Part shown: positions 1 to 9,589 of the stretch, piece by piece
How positions within the stretch are numbered: position 1 is the stretch's first letter
Layout: every line of letters begins with the position of its first letter
Origin: Bostrychus sinensis
Taxonomy: Eukaryota; Chordata; Actinopteri; Gobiiformes; Eleotridae
Assembly (NCBI GenBank): GCA_020698575.1
Contig: CM036243.1
Span: forward strand, 3,297,649 to 3,361,648
Direction: 5' to 3'
DNA length: 64,000 bases
Notes under the pieces: generated by a model
Told to the model about the DNA's origin: nothing
What the model saw: the letters and a program-made list of their open reading frames with translations, nothing else
Database searches by the model: none
Translations under genes and position numbers: made by a program

Positions 1-545
1 TACTGTCTGACACCCTCTCCACATCCCAGGTGTGGGATAAGGTGTAGGCTCCCTCGTCCCGGTTCATAGTCCCTGGCGCCCGTTTCCTAATTTCGATGGC
101 CTCCCTGATCCAGCGGTGGTACTTGTTGCTTTCAGCACGAATGACCCTGGCATTGTTCCAGTCCATGACATGATTTTCCCTTTTACAGTGGTCGGATATG
201 GCTGATTTGAAATTTTCTTGTTCTGCTTGTTCTTTGATCGCTCGTTTGTCCGTTTGATGTTTCCTTTTCACATTCTGTCTGGTGTTCCTTCTTCCGTGTT
301 CCAAATGTCCTACCTGTTTCTCAATATTCTTCTTTCTGTATGTTTTGTTGCATGATAGACATGGTATTTCGTATATAACGTCACATTTTTGTTCTTGCTT
401 TATTTTGTCCTTAGGTTTAACCAGTAACTGTCTGAGTCTTGTGTGTGGTTTTGTTGGTGTGTTTATGTTGTGTTTTTTCATGGCCCTCTGTATACGTTCT
501 GTAACCCCCCGGATGTAAGGTAGTGTAACTATTGCACGTGCATTT
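1..545 (-). pseudogene. Penelope-like element, C-terminal RT/GIY-YIG fragment
   Basis: Reading the minus strand from about 545 towards 1 gives one open frame typical of the end of a Penelope-like retroelement polyprotein. It has a segment ending in LRQLLVKPKDK, then VIYEIPCLSC, which is the start of the GIY-YIG endonuclease region, then a basic linker, the block ISDHCKRENHVMDW, and RWIREAIEIRK followed by MNRDEGAY. The order and spacing match the thumb-to-endonuclease part of fish Penelope-like proteins. The reading frame runs off the left edge of the window, and the RT palm is absent, so the copy is 5' truncated near 545. I saw no stop codon in this stretch. It differs from the second Penelope fragment at about 1190-1656, so two lineages are present. 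Confidence 0.85.
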
Positions 546-1019
546 TGTTGAATGTCTCTCCCTGCTCTCTCCCCCATGATTTCCTGTCACTTCTCAACTG
601 CACTGTCTAATAAAGCACCCCCAAGTACCCTGCCCCTCTTTGCTTGGTTGCACAGCTTGCACCTATTATAGAGGATGAAAATGCTCGATGGCAGGGGCCC
701 CATCATTCACTTAAAAGTTCAGCTCTTTAAACCGGCTTGTTTGTGAAGAGCCCATCACAAATATGGAGTGCTAAAGTAAACTTTTAAATTGTTATAGATG
801 GGACAGTCTGTGTGTGATTCATTTACTTGAGTTTCATTTGAGAAAAAAAAATAAAAAAATTTAAAAAAAAATAAAAAATTTTGTTTTTGAATGTGAGGAT
901 GAAAACTTTGCACATCAATTACTTAGGACGGGTGTGTAGGAGCAGAGAGAGCAGCCCAAAAGTACATCAAATAGAAAACTCTCTCTCATCCAGGGGAATT
1001 GCATCACAACAAAAGGTTT
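546..1019. other. Unassigned AT-rich spacer
   Basis: No gene is recognised. The stretch holds an A-rich run at about 840-880 and otherwise unique-looking sequence between two Penelope-like fragments. Confidence 0.5.
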
Positions 1020-1093
1020 AAAATGCAGTCATCTGGACTTGATTTTTAAAGTTGAAAGCCTCTTATCCAAGAGACTTTCTCAATTCTGAAGCT

Positions 1094-1824
1094 GAACTGG
1101 TAAGAGAGCTGGTTTCTCTGCTCCTAGGAAGGAGGAGTTAGACCTGAAACTAAATTATATTGGTTCAGGAGACTATGAATAGCCTGAGTAATTTCAGGAG
1201 ACTGTTGTAAACAGATGGGAGGTTGTATCTGAGCCCACCATTTCTGTTTAAAGCCTTCTTTAAACAGAAATGGTGGACTCAGATACAACTTAACTTTTTT
1301 AACAAAGATTGTTTCTTTCACTCCTCGCTCAAACCATCCTTTCTCTCTGGCTAAGATTCAGACCTCACTGTCCTCAAAGGAGTGGTCTGTGTCCTTCAGG
1401 TGGAGGTGTACTGCAGATTCTGGTCCACTGGAGTTGGCCCTGCGGTGTTGGTATAACCGCTTGTGCAGAGGTTGTTTGGTTTCTCCAATGTACTGTTCAT
1501 TACAGTTCTCACTGCAGTGGATGGAGTACACAACATTGCTCTGTTTGTAACTGGGAATTATGTTCTTGGGGTGAACCAGTTTTTATCTGAGAGTGTTAAC
1601 AGGTTTGAAATAAACCAGGATGTTGTATTAGCTAAAAATCCTTAAGGAATATATTACTTCTTTTTGGCTCTTGTTCTTTCCTGTGCGAGCAAAAGGACTC
1701 CTAACGACCGAAAACCACTCAGGCCTTTCATAGTCTATTTAGTCTCCTGGACCAATAGAAAATAGTTTCAGGTCTAAAACTCCTCCTTCCTAGGAGCATA
1801 TAAACCAGCTCTCTTACCAGTCAA
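1094..1824. repeat. Inverted repeat arms flanking Penelope-like element 2
   Basis: The left arm at 1094-1185 begins ACTGGTAAGAGAGCTGGTTT. It is matched in inverted orientation by the right arm at 1733-1824, which ends AAACCAGCTCTCTTACCAGT. Both arms share the block GCTCCTAGGAAGGAGGAG and the phrase TAGACCTGAAACTA. Similarity extends for about 90 bp with small indels. Confidence 0.85.
1190..1656 (-). pseudogene. GIY-YIG endonuclease frame of Penelope-like element 2
   Basis: The minus-strand frame contains KPVNTLR, an in-frame TAA where the family normally has Gln, then KLVHPKN, SNVVYSIHC, EQYIGETKQPLHKR, the HLHLKDTDHSFED block, a TGA stop after SEV, and then WFERGVKETIFVKK. QYIGET is the GIY-YIG signature strand, and the Cys/His spacing fits the zinc-knuckle variant of Penelope endonucleases. 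Downstream the family motif LNRNGGLRYNLPSVYNS is present, but it is separated from the rest by a short inverted duplication (1222-1289). Two stops plus the inversion mean the copy is dead. Confidence 0.85.
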
Positions 1825-1830
1825 TGGGAG

Positions 1831-2853
1831 ACTTAGGACAAGTGACATACAGGCCTTCATGCCGGCAAATGCTGGAATAGCTCTAGGTGACCATCTTAAA
1901 TAGGGAATGGCCAACACCAAAGGGTGACAGGTCGTTCATTGAGCAGTGAACAATAAAACATTCAATTATATTATTAAAATAGAAATAAACTGCAGAAAAA
2001 CATCTCATTAAGTGTGTATTTTAAACATTAGAATAAATATTAATAATACATAAAAATATTTTTTAAAATGTATTTATTTTTTTAAAAGAACATTCTTATT
2101 GTTTGCGTGACTGGAAGTTGATGTAGTACTCTGAAGTACTCTGACAGTAATTATCCCTGTGGCCTCGCTTGACTCCCAGCCTGAAAATGATTTAGATCAG
2201 AAAAGTCTCATGTGGAGATTTCTTCCACACTGCAGCAGCTGGGTCTCCAGTGATGCCCTCAAAAAAGTTACAACTAGAGATGTGCAAATTGATACAAAAA
2301 GTATCAATACCTTCAATACCTGTGAATTTAACTGCAGTATTGATACCAATCTGAAAGTATCAATACTTTAGTAGTAATGACAAACAATGTAATTATAATA
2401 CAAATTCCACTAGATCCTTCATGTGTGCTCTACAATGGCAGGTCCATCCGAATTAATTTTGTTCTGCTGCTCCAGAGACATAAAGAAGCCATTATTAACA
2501 ACTATTTTATAAAAAAATGTAATTAATACAGTAGAAAAAACCATGTTTGTTACTGTAAGCAGTGGTATTGGAATCGGTACTGGTATCGTCAATAGCAGGC
2601 TTGGTATCAAATCGAAGGTGAGAAAGCTGGTATTGCACATCGCCAGTTACAAAGTGCTCAGTGGGCATTTTTTGGGATTCCACCAGGATGGGAGCACATT
2701 TTGATATTGATCACCTGACTGGGACAGGACAGGAAAAACAACTCAACCAGACGTGTGGACTCGTCCTCCACGTGAATCTAGTGCTGGTCTTTGCACCCGG
2801 TCCTGGTCCTGGCCGAAATTCATAAGAGACTTTCCCCAAACAAGAAACTCAGA
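1831..2853. other. No gene seen; GTATCAATAC-rich repeat debris
   Basis: No coding feature is recognised. From about 2280 to 2640 the sequence contains repeated forms of TATCAATAC and GGTATCGTC-like words, resembling the ends of fish hAT-type non-autonomous elements. Similar words recur at 33190-33270. Boundaries cannot be set by eye. Confidence 0.4.
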
Positions 2854-2950
2854 GGGCCAGATTTATCAAAGTTTTGCATGCACGCTAACTAAATAAGATG
2901 CGCTAAAATTGGAGCAAACCGAGACGCAGTTGAGATTTGCGTGTGTTACA

Positions 2951-3461
2951 GGAGCAGAGCGAAAGTTCATTCTCAGGAATAGTGCCCTCTTTTCTAATTT
3001 AAGAGATGGTGTGTATGGAGACGGATGGCTATTGGGTGAGTTCTGTATAATTAATAAATTGTATTTAACCAATGTATTTAACTAATTTTTATCTACTTTA
3101 TCATTATACATTTAAGGTGATGGTGCTTATGCCCCTCATCCCTTCCTCCTCACCCCTGTTCTTAATCTAAATAACCCAGTGGAGAACAGATACAATATGG
3201 CCCACATTTGTACCAGGAATGTTGTGGAGCGCACATTTGGCATCCTGAAAAGCAGATTTTGTTGTCTTGACCGCACAGGAGGGGCCCTTATGTATAGTCC
3301 AGAAAAGGTGGCTCAGATTTTTGTTGCCTGCTGCAATCACGGGCCTTGCACATAATGGCATTGACATTGAGGAAGAAAACGAGGAACCTGTGATTGTACA
3401 GCAACAAAATGCTGCTGGACTGCGCACAAGAAACAATCTTATAAGAAATGTTTTCACATAA
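2951..3461 (+). pseudogene. Harbinger transposase remnant with its intron
   Basis: The frame from 2951 reads FILRNSALFSNLRDG and then VYGDGWLLG, the central DDE region of Harbinger transposases. A GT donor at 3036 and an AG acceptor at 3115-3116 define an intron of about 81 bp. Joining across it gives WLLGDGAYALHPFLLTPVLN, then YNMAHICTRNVVERTFGILK and LDRTGGALMYSPEKVAQIF, the conserved C-terminal part including the last acidic catalytic region (RTRNVVERTFG). Near 3330-3345 the frame shifts; the normal continuation GIDIEEENEE is found in the next frame and ends at 3461. The upstream region carrying the helix-turn-helix and first Asp is missing. Confidence 0.85.
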
Positions 3462-4250
3462 GCCGGTTTGGGGGATGCATTCTTTACTTAAGCAAAACTT
3501 AAATATAGGCTAACAGAAAAATAACTTTTGCTTGTACAAACTTTTGCCAAAAAAAAAAAAGAAAAAAGCACACACACACACACACACACACATACACACA
3601 TACATATTAAAAGCCTTTAATTAGGCTTCTTTCTTTTTCGCAGCTGGCGCGCCAACACCTGTTGCTTTTGCACATTTATTGTCGCCATTTCATTGAGACT
3701 GCCTCTGTAAAATCAGTAAAAAAAAAGTGTCAAATAGAAAAATTACATTTAACACTGGGTTTGTCTTTTCATTATTATTTTTAATTTATTTTGTAAGATG
3801 TTATTTAGGCCAAAACGTCAGCGATACAGCTTCATACCCGTCACACTCAGAGCATTAATCAAAAACTTAAAAAATTATTATTTTAAATGTTAAACTTAAA
3901 ACTCTTTTACCAGGTTTTTGTGATAAAGCCACCACACCTTTCTATTTTTCTTATTTTTTTCATCTAAAGGCGAGGTATATAAAACCTCGCATTCAAAGGG
4001 CTAAAAGCTTTACAAATAAATTAATGTATGAAGTAATCTTTTTTCATTCAAATCATTCAAATATGACTATTTGACATCTATAATTGGGTAAGATGCAGGG
4101 ATATGAAATGTATATACTTATCTAAATGACATAGGCCTAACAATGTATTAATAATTTAAATAGGTATCATGCAACAAAATTAAAAGCGTATATTACGCGC
4201 TTGATCTTTTGAGTTTTTGATTGATAGGCTACTAGAGGTATACCTGTATG
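3462..4250. other. Harbinger interior, non-coding; CA microsatellite
   Basis: This is the non-coding spacer between the convergent element genes. It contains a (CA)n tract at about 3569-3600 and is otherwise AT-rich with no recognised feature. Confidence 0.5.
3569..3600. repeat. (CA)n microsatellite
   Basis: About 16 CA dinucleotides with one T interruption, in the Harbinger interior. Confidence 0.95.
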
Positions 4251-4676
4251 TTAAAAGTGTTTTCTTGTTAATGTGCGCATACCTTGATCCAGAATTAGTG
4301 ACTCAATTCCCTGGATTCCACTGACTTGCTCATTACAGAGGGATAGCTGTACTTGCTCCTCCACACTGTCTAGAGGGATTTCCTCTGATGGACCTCCACC
4401 TGTTTTCTTAGCTGAAATGTTGTTCCACGCTGTCTTCTCTTTTGTCCTCCTTCTTACATCTTGCCATCTTCTTTTTATTTCAGCTGAGGTTCTGGTCACC
4501 GTACTGATGGCATTCACACCGGCACAAATTTCTTCCCATATTGCATTTCTTCTTGAAACTGCTAAGTTCCTCTGCTGCAGCTCCTGAAGATGCGAATTGG
4601 CAGCATCCACCAGCACTTTTAGCTCTTCTTGGCTAAATTTTTGTTTCCGTTTGCGTTCCACTTCCGCACCTTCCAT
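4251..4676 (-). CDS. Myb/SANT-like DNA-binding protein of Harbinger element
   Basis: The likely start is the ATG at 4676 (minus), giving MEGAEVERKRKQKFSQEELK. An upstream in-frame ATG at 4742 would add 22 residues but fits the family less well. The first ~85 residues match the Myb/SANT-like domain of the second Harbinger protein: KFSQEELKVLVDAA, then WEEICAGVNA and, spaced as expected for the third helix, EIKRRWQDVRRRTKEK. In this superfamily the protein binds the terminal repeats and helps bring the transposase into the nucleus. The frame is open to a stop at 4251, about 141 residues. The C-terminal part after AWNNISAKK is not recognisable and may run into a spliced intron. The frame appears intact, unlike the transposase. 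Confidence 0.75.
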   Translation of the reverse strand: MEGAEVERKRKQKFSQEELKVLVDAANSHLQELQQRNLAVSRRNAIWEEICAGVNAISTVTRTSAEIKRRWQDVRRRTKEKTAWNNISAKKTGGGPSEEIPLDSVEEQVQLSLCNEQVSGIQGIESLILDQGMRTLTRKHF

Positions 4677-4852
4677 GACGCAAAACAATACACGCAATGA
4701 TGCCGCTTCAACTAGTGCCGCCCCATCTGTTTGCACTGTCACCGGCCACGCAGTTTGTCTTAGTAATTCACGCGCAACACGCCCATTAATAGCGGCCTAC
4801 AAATTTTATCACTGCACTCACAGTTTAGCACCCGTCTTAGTAAATATGGCCC

Positions 4853-5137
4853 AGAGTCTCTTTAAATAAGCAGACTTGGTAACTATGTGAGGCGTATGCT
4901 GTATCTTATGAGGTGGAGAATGTGCAGCACTCAAGTTTCATATTTACCCAACTTTTTCCTATTTACCCTTCTCTGTTTAGTTCTAATAAACTTTCATTTG
5001 AATAAACCTCAACCAACCAGTCAGTGTGTGGATAATCACTGTCCTGTGATGCTCTCAGTACTGTACAGGTGTAGTTGTTGTTGTCAGCTTTGCAAAAATA
5101 TAATATTCCACAGGCAGTGTGAGTTGAACCTGAAGAG
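4853..5137. other. Unassigned spacer
   Basis: No coding, RNA or clear repeat feature is recognised between the Harbinger element and the next MITE. Confidence 0.4.
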
Positions 5138-5600
5138 CAGTGTTTCCCAACCTGGGGCGCATGGACTACTAGGAGTACACGAGCATTTTGCAGGGGGTAT
5201 GTGGAGTTATTTATTGTACCCTCTCCGAAAATATTTGACTGTCAAAGACTAAAGTGAACCTAATCTGGACTAAACCAGGACTATGCTGAGTGATACAACA
5301 GGGATTATTAGGAAAATGCAGCACAAAACAGGGATTAAACTTGAACTAAACTAGGTCTAAACTAAACCAGGTAAAAACAGGTCTAAAACCAGAACTCAAC
5401 AAGAAGTAAACCAGATATAAATCCAAAGCTAAATCAGGAAAAAAACGGATAAAAAACAGAATTAAACCAGGTCTAAAACCAAAACTCAACAAGAAATAAA
5501 CAAGAGCTAAACCCAGAACTAAACCAGGAAAAAAACTAGGTCAAAGAGGACTAATCCAGGTCCTGGGGGTACATAAGACCAAAAAGGCTGGGAGCCATTG
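5138..5600. mobile_element. hAT-type MITE with internal AGGACTAAACCAGG array
   Basis: The element starts CAGTGTTTCCCAACCTGGGG and ends with GGCTGGGAGCCATTG, whose reverse complement CAATGGCTCCCAGCC mirrors the start. Flanking octamers CTGAAGAG and CTGTAGTA agree at 5 of 8 positions, so the TSD is doubtful. The interior is dominated by degenerate copies of AGGTCTAAACC/AGGACTAAACCAGG. Related copies appear at 43569, 52495, 55994 and 63677. Confidence 0.65.
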
Positions 5601-5639
5601 CTGTAGTAGCCCCGCTCTCTCACTGGAAATCAATCATAT

Positions 5640-7330
5640 CAACCTTTATTTATATAGCGCTTTACAACAACCAGTGTTGCCCAAAGTGCTTTACATTATT
5701 TAAAACCATAAAAAGAATCCATAAGTACATAGAAATAAAAAGTACATTAAAATACAGAAGTACATGTAGACAGATCTTAATACAGAAAATGTCACAACAC
5801 TACGTGTTGAAGGCCAGCCTGTACAAATAGGATTTAAGTTTGGCCTTGAACAGAGTCAGGTCTGTGATGGCACGCAACTCAATAGGTAGAGTGTTCCAGA
5901 GTTTAGGACCTGCCACTGCAAAAGAGTGATCACCCACTGTTTACACCTGGAGCGTGGGACTTCAAGTAGATGTTGTCCAGCAGAACGCAGGGCCCTGCTG
6001 GGTTGACAAAAACTTAAAATCTCACATAAATACACAGGTGCATAGCCATTAATTGCGTTAAAAACAAACAACAGAAGCTTAAACTGAATTCTGAACTGAA
6101 CTGGCAGCCAGTGGAGAGAGCTGAGGACGGGTGTGATGTGGTCGTGTTTGTGAGTGTTGGTAAGGAGGCGGGCAGCAGCATTTTGCACAAGACGGTGCAG
6201 AGAGGCCTGGTTAACTCCAACATAGAGAGCATTACAGTAGTCTAACCAGGAGCTAATGAAGGCATGGAGGGCTTTTTCAAGATCGCTGTGGCTCAAAAAT
6301 TGCTTGACTTTATGCAGGAGGAGGAGTTGAAAAAAGCTAGCTCTAACAACAGAATTTACTTGCTTGTCTAGTTTCAGCTTACTGTCCAGCCTCACCCCCA
6401 GATTCTTAACCACATGGTTATCATTGGGGACCAGTGCAGCAAAACCAGGAGCTGCTCTGAGTGAGTTGGAGGCACTGAAAAGGATGTATTCAGTCTTGCT
6501 CTCATTCAGACACAGAAATTTTTCTGACAGCCAATACTTAATGTCACCTAGACATCTGTGAATGGATTCAAGTGAGTTTGGCGAGTTTGGAATGATGGGC
6601 AGATAGATTTGAATGTCATCTGCATATAGATGAAAAGAGACATTGTGGTTTGAAAATACTGACCCCAGTGGCAACATGTACAGGGAGTAGAGGACGGGGC
6701 CAAGGATGGAACCCTGAGGCACACCGGAGGTGAGCGGAGCTGAGGAGGAGGAGAGGTCACCAATCCTAACAGAAAAACTTCTATCTGTAAGATAGGATCT
6801 GAACCACTGCAGCACAGGTCCCTGAAGGCCGACCTGTTGAGCCAGACGGGTCAGGAGGATGGAGTGGTCAACAGTATCAAATGCTGCAGTGAGGTCGAGC
6901 ATCGCCAACAGCACAGGTTTTTAATTGTCGAGGGACAGGAGAATGTCATTTTGTACCTTCAGCAGTGCAGACTCAGTGCTGTGACGAGTTCTGAAACCAG
7001 ATTGAAATTTTTCGTAAATATGATTATTTTCCAAAAATAAAAGCAACTGAGTGAAAACTATTTTTTCTAAGATCTTAGAAAGGAAGGGCAAATGGGAGAT
7101 GGGTCTGAAGTTTGACAGAACAGCAGGGTCAAGATTTGGCTTCTTAAGAAGAGGCCTAACCACAGCATGCTTAAAAACAGTTGGGACAGACCCTAACCTC
7201 AGGCAGTTGTTGATAAAAGAGAGGAGACATGGCCCGATTGTGTTAAAAACCTGTTTGAGCAGCGTGGATGGAATAATGCATTTGTTGAAAGATTCATGTG
7301 TGCTAATATGGCAGGATTCAAAGAAAGACT
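5640..7330 (-). mobile_element. L2-type non-LTR retrotransposon, 5' truncated
   Basis: The reverse transcriptase (5773-7300, minus) is followed by a 3' end that on the plus strand reads AACCTTTATTTATATAGCGC, a terminal sequence common to fish L2-clade elements. The copy is 5' truncated near 7330, so the endonuclease is absent. The TSD was not resolved. Confidence 0.8.
5773..7300 (-). pseudogene. L2-clade reverse transcriptase, one stop and one frameshift
   Basis: The frame from about 7300 gives NFRPISHLPFLSKILEK (RT motifs 1-2) and FQSGFRTRHSTESALL, then a single TAA at 6923-6921. The same frame continues LLAMLDLTAAFDTVDHSIL (motif A, catalytic Asp in AAFDTVDH), SGVPQGSILGPVLYSLYM (motif B) and FHLYADDIQIY (motif C, YADD). 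The thumb continues to VPRSRCK, where the frame shifts near 5943. The family C-terminus (AVAGPKLWNTLPIELR, then LTLFKAKLKSYLYRLAF) lies in the next frame and ends near 5803. All three catalytic aspartates are preserved, so this is a fairly young but inactive copy. Confidence 0.85.
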
Positions 7331-7391
7331 GATAGATCACATTAAAAACATACATAAAACATACACAGCTCTGTATAATGTAGCCATGCAC

Positions 7392-8484
7392 AGATTTATC
7401 TCACGCTCAGTGTATTGTCAGTGTTTAAGTTTGACTCTGCATCATCTTTCTATGTTTATGCAGTGTTTCTGTGGAAGCAAAAACTTACGCCATAAAATGA
7501 ACAGATCACAAGAAATTTCCTAACATTAGCCATCAAATATTGCAAAATATGAAGAATCAAGATGTTTTTTTTTGTTTTTTTTTAGCAACTGACACCAATT
7601 TACCATGTGTAATGTCTTAACCTGTTTCGAAAGCATTAATGAGTGTATAGACGTTTTATAGACCCTTTTAGTTAGCGTTTAGCCATCAAGGGTTGCAAAT
7701 TATGAATGAACAAGGTGATTTTGAAAACTGACACCTCTCGGTCACATGTGAGTAATATCAGAGCCTGGCTGGAAAGCAATAGCAAGTGTAACAACACTTA
7801 GCCATTTTATTTAACATAGCAATTAGTGTAATTAGCATATAAGCTAACATATAAGCACACTGTATATCAATAACCACAAATCTTACTTTAGCAACTGTAG
7901 CTGACAATCAGATTTGGGTCTTATTTATTCAGAGTATATGTCAGGTATTTTGCAGACACTAAGTGTTCAGACATGAAACTAAAAATTAAAGTTTAATATA
8001 TAATAATATATAATAAAATGCCCAGACTCATAAGGTGCACCAAAAGTTTAAAAAAAAAATGGCAAAATGGAAAATTAAAACAGGCTATTATCAATTAAAA
8101 AACACTAAAATGATTTCTCCTATGCTAAAAAGACAATATAATAAATAAAACTGGACAGTCATAAAACAGGATAAAAGCAGAGGATATTAGAGTCCATAAA
8201 GTGTGTCCATGCGTCCTTCTCTTGGCCCATGTGTCTGTGCTCGTGTCAGCTAGAGAGGGAAACAAGAGAGACCCTTCCTCTCAGGACTCAGCCAGTGCCA
8301 GCCACACGCATGCAGCATGTACAGGGGTTCAACGTTCTTTTACTTACTTTGTGATAGGTGTTGAACAGTTTCCCCTGTACAACACGTCACGTCTGGGCCT
8401 CAGTCTCCTCCAGGTCCGCTGTCCGTACCTGACGTCGCTGTGCACTATGCAAACAAGCGAGAACCTTAATGTCGTGGCCGAGCG
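7392..8484. other. No gene seen
   Basis: AT-rich, apparently unique sequence. Short reading frames occur, but none has recognisable motifs. Confidence 0.4.
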
Positions 8485-9130
8485 GGGCTTAATTCAATTC
8501 AGTTCAGTTTTATTTGTATCGCCCAGTATCACAACAAAAGTCACCTCAAAGGGCTTCACAAGAGTTAATCAAACATAAACACACAATCAGACTTAACACA
8601 CAATCAACACACACAATAACTACACTAAACAGACCCAGGACACTCCTGTCCTTAGACCCTCCTTCTCGGTAAGGAAAAACTCCTAAAAAAACCCAGCTGA
8701 AGAAACCTTATGGAGCCCAACTGAAGGAGAGATCCTCTCCCAGCATGGACAGGCAAAGTGTTTAGGACTGTTAGTTCATTAGCTCATCTATAGGATCATA
8801 GATCAGCTCTGTAAGGATTCATCCAGGGAGTGGGGTGAGGTAGGTTGAGGAAGTCCATAGGATGCAGCAGGTGGGCCTCATCCAGACAGGTGAGTGGGGC
8901 GAGATAGGTCTGGGAAATCCAGGATGCAGCAGGGCGTCATCCAGACAGGTGAGTGGGTTGAGGTAGATCCGGGAAATCCTTAGAGGTGAGGTTGAGGGCC
9001 CACAGGTCGGGACAGGAGCACAGATGGGGTCAGCTAAGATCCAGTCATCACTGGGACATCTGCCAGCAGCCAGGCATCTGAAACAGTCCCCAGTCCCCCA
9101 GAGGGGAGCAGGAGAGAGGGACAACTTGTG
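8485..9130. repeat. Dispersed LINE-tail-like repeat (CAGTTTTATTTGTA family)
   Basis: It begins TTCAGTTCAGTTTTATTTGT, continues GCCCAGTATCACAACAAAAG and CCTCAAAGGGCTTCACA, and later TTAGACCCTCCTTCTCGG. The same opening ~110 bp recurs at 38284-38395. This layout is common at 3' ends of fish retroposons, but no reading frame ties it to a named family here. Confidence 0.6.
8820..8990. repeat. Minisatellite, 59-bp period, about 2.9 copies
   Basis: Units start at 8820, 8879 and 8938, each with CATCCAG, a GTGAG/GGGTGAG core and GGATGCAGCAGG. The second and third units share CATCCAGACAGGTGAGTGGG exactly. The period is 59 bp. Confidence 0.85.
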
Positions 9131-9204
9131 AATAACAATGAACTGATTGGAGATATAGAATATTTGATAATATTAATGACAGTGATAGAAGAGGAGCAGC
9201 AGAT

Positions 9205-9503
9205 GAAACCAGAGGACAGAGGCTCAGTGCACCATACTTCCCCCAGCTTCTAGCTCCTATCTTCAGCTGTGGAGTTAAACCTGTTCCTAGCTGCCCTGAC
9301 CATAAGCACTTCCTGGTTTTCTGTGTCTACGTAGAGCTGTGAGGCCAAGTGTTTTCAGCTCTGGAGATAGAACAACCTCAGCAGGATTACACAAACATGT
9401 GTGAATGAAACAAAATACTACTGCAGGTCTGTTTCTGAAGTGGAGATGACATTATAGCATGGGAGAAAAAGAGGAAAAGTTGATTTAGCAGAATAGGGGA
9501 CCT
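9205..9503 (-). mobile_element. TTAA-flanked MITE, diverged copy
   Basis: Reverse-complemented, this stretch aligns with the better-defined MITE at 38485-38903: AGTAGTATTTTGTTTCATTC and CACTTGGCCTCACAG are shared. The right end GGGGACC abuts TTAA at 9504-9507. The left boundary is uncertain. Confidence 0.55.
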
Positions 9504-9589
9504 TTAAGAAGTGTATATAATTAGCACTTAAGCTAAAGGCTTCATAGTACGTAGTTACACAAACGTGTCAGACCACATGAGAGCACTCA

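Larger units (their letters stand above)
1020..1830 (-). mobile_element. Penelope-like element 2, decayed, with inverted flanks
   Basis: The body (about 1190-1656, minus) encodes part of a GIY-YIG endonuclease. It is enclosed by inverted repeats at 1094-1185 and 1733-1824. On the low-coordinate side, the minus-strand sequence CTCTTGGATAAGAGG followed by TTTCAACTTT (about 1085-1045) is a terminal motif that recurs at about 36643 and 44305. Inverted or partial tandem terminal structures are known for Penelope-like elements, so this probably marks the element ends. TSDs were not identified. Confidence 0.75.
2854..4852 (+). mobile_element. PIF-Harbinger DNA transposon, internally deleted
   Basis: The termini are imperfect inverted repeats: GGGCCAGATTTATCAAAG at the left end and, reverse-complemented, GGGCCATATTTACTAAG at the right end. 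AGA directly abuts both ends, and alternatively CAGAG if the termini are taken as GGCC. Inside are the two genes characteristic of the superfamily in convergent orientation: a DDE transposase remnant (+, 2951-3461) and a Myb/SANT-like DNA-binding protein (-, 4251-4676). The transposase lacks its N-terminal two thirds, so the copy cannot move on its own, although the ends remain recognisable. Confidence 0.85.

Noticed and set aside
5138..5600. Possible telomere-like or centromeric satellite because of the short repeated unit
   Set aside because: The array is confined between hAT-like ends and recurs as separate short copies; it is not a continuous satellite.
8820..8990. CRISPR-like array
   Set aside because: The units are directly adjacent with no unique spacers; this is a 59-bp minisatellite in a eukaryotic genome.
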